Part shown: positions 5,137-5,745 of the stretch, one piece after another
Layout: the number at the start of each line of letters is the position of its first letter
Position numbering within the stretch: the first letter of the stretch is position 1
Source of the DNA: a bacterium
GTDB taxonomy: Bacteria > Actinomycetota > Acidimicrobiia > Acidimicrobiales > Ilumatobacteraceae
Direction: 5' to 3'
Assembly (NCBI GenBank): GCA_029978815.1
Contig: JAPOIQ010000090.1
Location: 1-5,745 of the forward strand
DNA: 5,745 nucleotides
Program-made: the position numbers and the translations under genes
Notes under the pieces: generated by a model
Database searches by the model: none
Seen by the model: the letters and a program-made list of their open reading frames with translations, nothing else
Told to the model about the DNA's origin: nothing

Positions 5137-5745
5137 TTAGAACTCGAACGTCACAATAAGCGGTGCATGGTCGCTCCAACGCTCGCCGTAGCTCGGCGCC
5201 CGGTCGACTGTTGATGCGGATGCCAATGCGGCAAGTTCGGGTGAAGCGATTTGGTAGTCAATCCGCCAACCAACGTCTTTGTCGAATGCTTGCCCCCGGA
5301 AACTCCACCATGTGTAAGGACCTTCGACCGGCCCCGCAAGGTTCCGCGCAATATCAACCCAGCCGAGATCGTGAAACCATTGGTCGAACCATGCGCGTTC
5401 TATCTCTAAGAACCCGGCCTTATTCCGGTTTCCCTTCCAGTTCTTGATATCGAGTTCGGTATGGCCGACATTGAAGTCACCTGTGAGCAGAACATGCGCT
5501 CCTGATGAGCGGATTTTCTCCATCCGCCTTGTCATTGCGGCGAAGAATGACAGTTTTTCCTCCATACGGTTTTCGTCATCCGCGTCGCCTGTATGGACGT
5601 ATGCCGAAATCACAACGAGTGGTTTACCGAGGTTTGGCACATCGAGGACAGCCTCGACCCAGCGCCCCGTGTCATTGAATCGTTGGGCAGGTTTGCCGAT
5701 ATCAACTCGTGTTTCGGACATCGGGAATGAGCTCACTACTGCAAC
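5137..5745 (-). CDS. xthA: Exodeoxyribonuclease III, XthA-type AP endonuclease (N-terminus beyond the window)
   Basis: The C-terminal three quarters of an ExoIII-family nuclease, which cuts DNA at abasic sites and removes 3' blocking groups in base excision repair. A frame can be started at a GTG (5736), but codons before it stay open to the edge and read VAVVSSFPM, matching the family's internal strand-turn (E. coli YGVALLTKETP). The GTG is therefore internal, and by comparison with the 268-residue E. coli enzyme roughly 70 residues are missing, including the metal-binding Glu (E34). Numbered from the GTG, the visible active site is intact: Y46 in ISAYVHTGD (equivalent to Y109), D87 and N89 in TGDFN (D151/N153), D160 in GWRIDY (D229), and D189-H190 in RWSDHAP (D258/H259). 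YTWWSFRGQAFD (141-152) agrees with actinobacterial XthA proteins as I remember them. Its promoter is outside the window. A strictly 3'-5' exonuclease or AP-endonuclease-only paralogue cannot be excluded. Confidence 0.92.
   Translation of the reverse strand, partial: VAVVSSFPMSETRVDIGKPAQRFNDTGRWVEAVLDVPNLGKPLVVISAYVHTGDADDENRMEEKLSFFAAMTRRMEKIRSSGAHVLLTGDFNVGHTELDIKNWKGNRNKAGFLEIERAWFDQWFHDLGWVDIARNLAGPVEGPYTWWSFRGQAFDKDVGWRIDYQIASPELAALASASTVDRAPSYGERWSDHAPLIVTFEF

Noticed and set aside
5122..5150. Direct repeat CTCGAACG on both sides of the reductase stop
   Set aside because: Only eight bases, two copies, and both lie in coding sequence of the two convergent genes; chance is sufficient.
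5734..5736. GTG as the start of the exonuclease gene
   Set aside because: The frame stays open to the window edge and the upstream codons continue the conserved family strand; starting here would remove a catalytic Glu and the first part of the fold.
1..5745. Search for defence, mobile, toxin-antitoxin, CRISPR or RNA-gene signals
   Set aside because: All substantial coding space is taken by housekeeping-like families, the only sizeable gap is 152 bases, and no tRNA-like cloverleaf, repeat array, transposase or integrase was seen.

Overview
The window reads as an ordinary, densely packed bacterial chromosome segment. GC content is in the mid-fifties by eye, Shine-Dalgarno signals are weak, and several proteins (the VOC protein, the aldo/keto reductase and the exonuclease with its TWWSFRGQAFD stretch) resemble actinobacterial homologues. 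I infer an actinomycete-type organism, perhaps a moderate-GC Acidimicrobiia (aquatic Ilumatobacter relatives would fit), but this rests on remembered protein flavour and not on a marker gene. There is no RNA gene, mobile element, CRISPR array or phage gene in the window.

Layout from left to right. (1) Up to 371, + strand: the 3' part of a probably exported, Thr-rich-linker, four-cysteine protein of unknown function, cut by the left edge. (2) 405-1193, - strand: a VOC (glyoxalase-fold) protein, convergent with gene 1. (3) 1194-1345: a 152-base divergent intergenic region, the only sizeable non-coding stretch, with a candidate leaderless promoter for the VOC gene. (4) 1346-5136, + strand: a tight three-gene cluster consisting of a CPA2-type cation/proton antiporter with a C-terminal universal-stress-protein (USP) region, a methylthioadenosine/S-adenosylhomocysteine nucleosidase (MTAN), and an aldo/keto reductase. 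The gaps are 4 and 10 bases, so co-transcription is likely. (5) 5137 to the right edge, - strand: most of an exodeoxyribonuclease III, convergent with the reductase with no base between the two stop codons and missing its N-terminus at the window edge.

How the genes may work together: the nucleosidase removes by-products of SAM-dependent reactions, the antiporter handles monovalent cations or pH and carries a possible nucleotide-sensing tail, and the reductase reduces an unidentified carbonyl. A shared stress or housekeeping role is plausible but is inference from the tight spacing only. I do not see convincing evidence for an undescribed defence, mobile or biosynthetic system. The points most worth a second look are the antiporter-USP fusion with a degenerate nucleotide site, its co-location with an adenine-releasing enzyme, the leaderless promoter at the VOC gene, and the two terminator-less convergent junctions.
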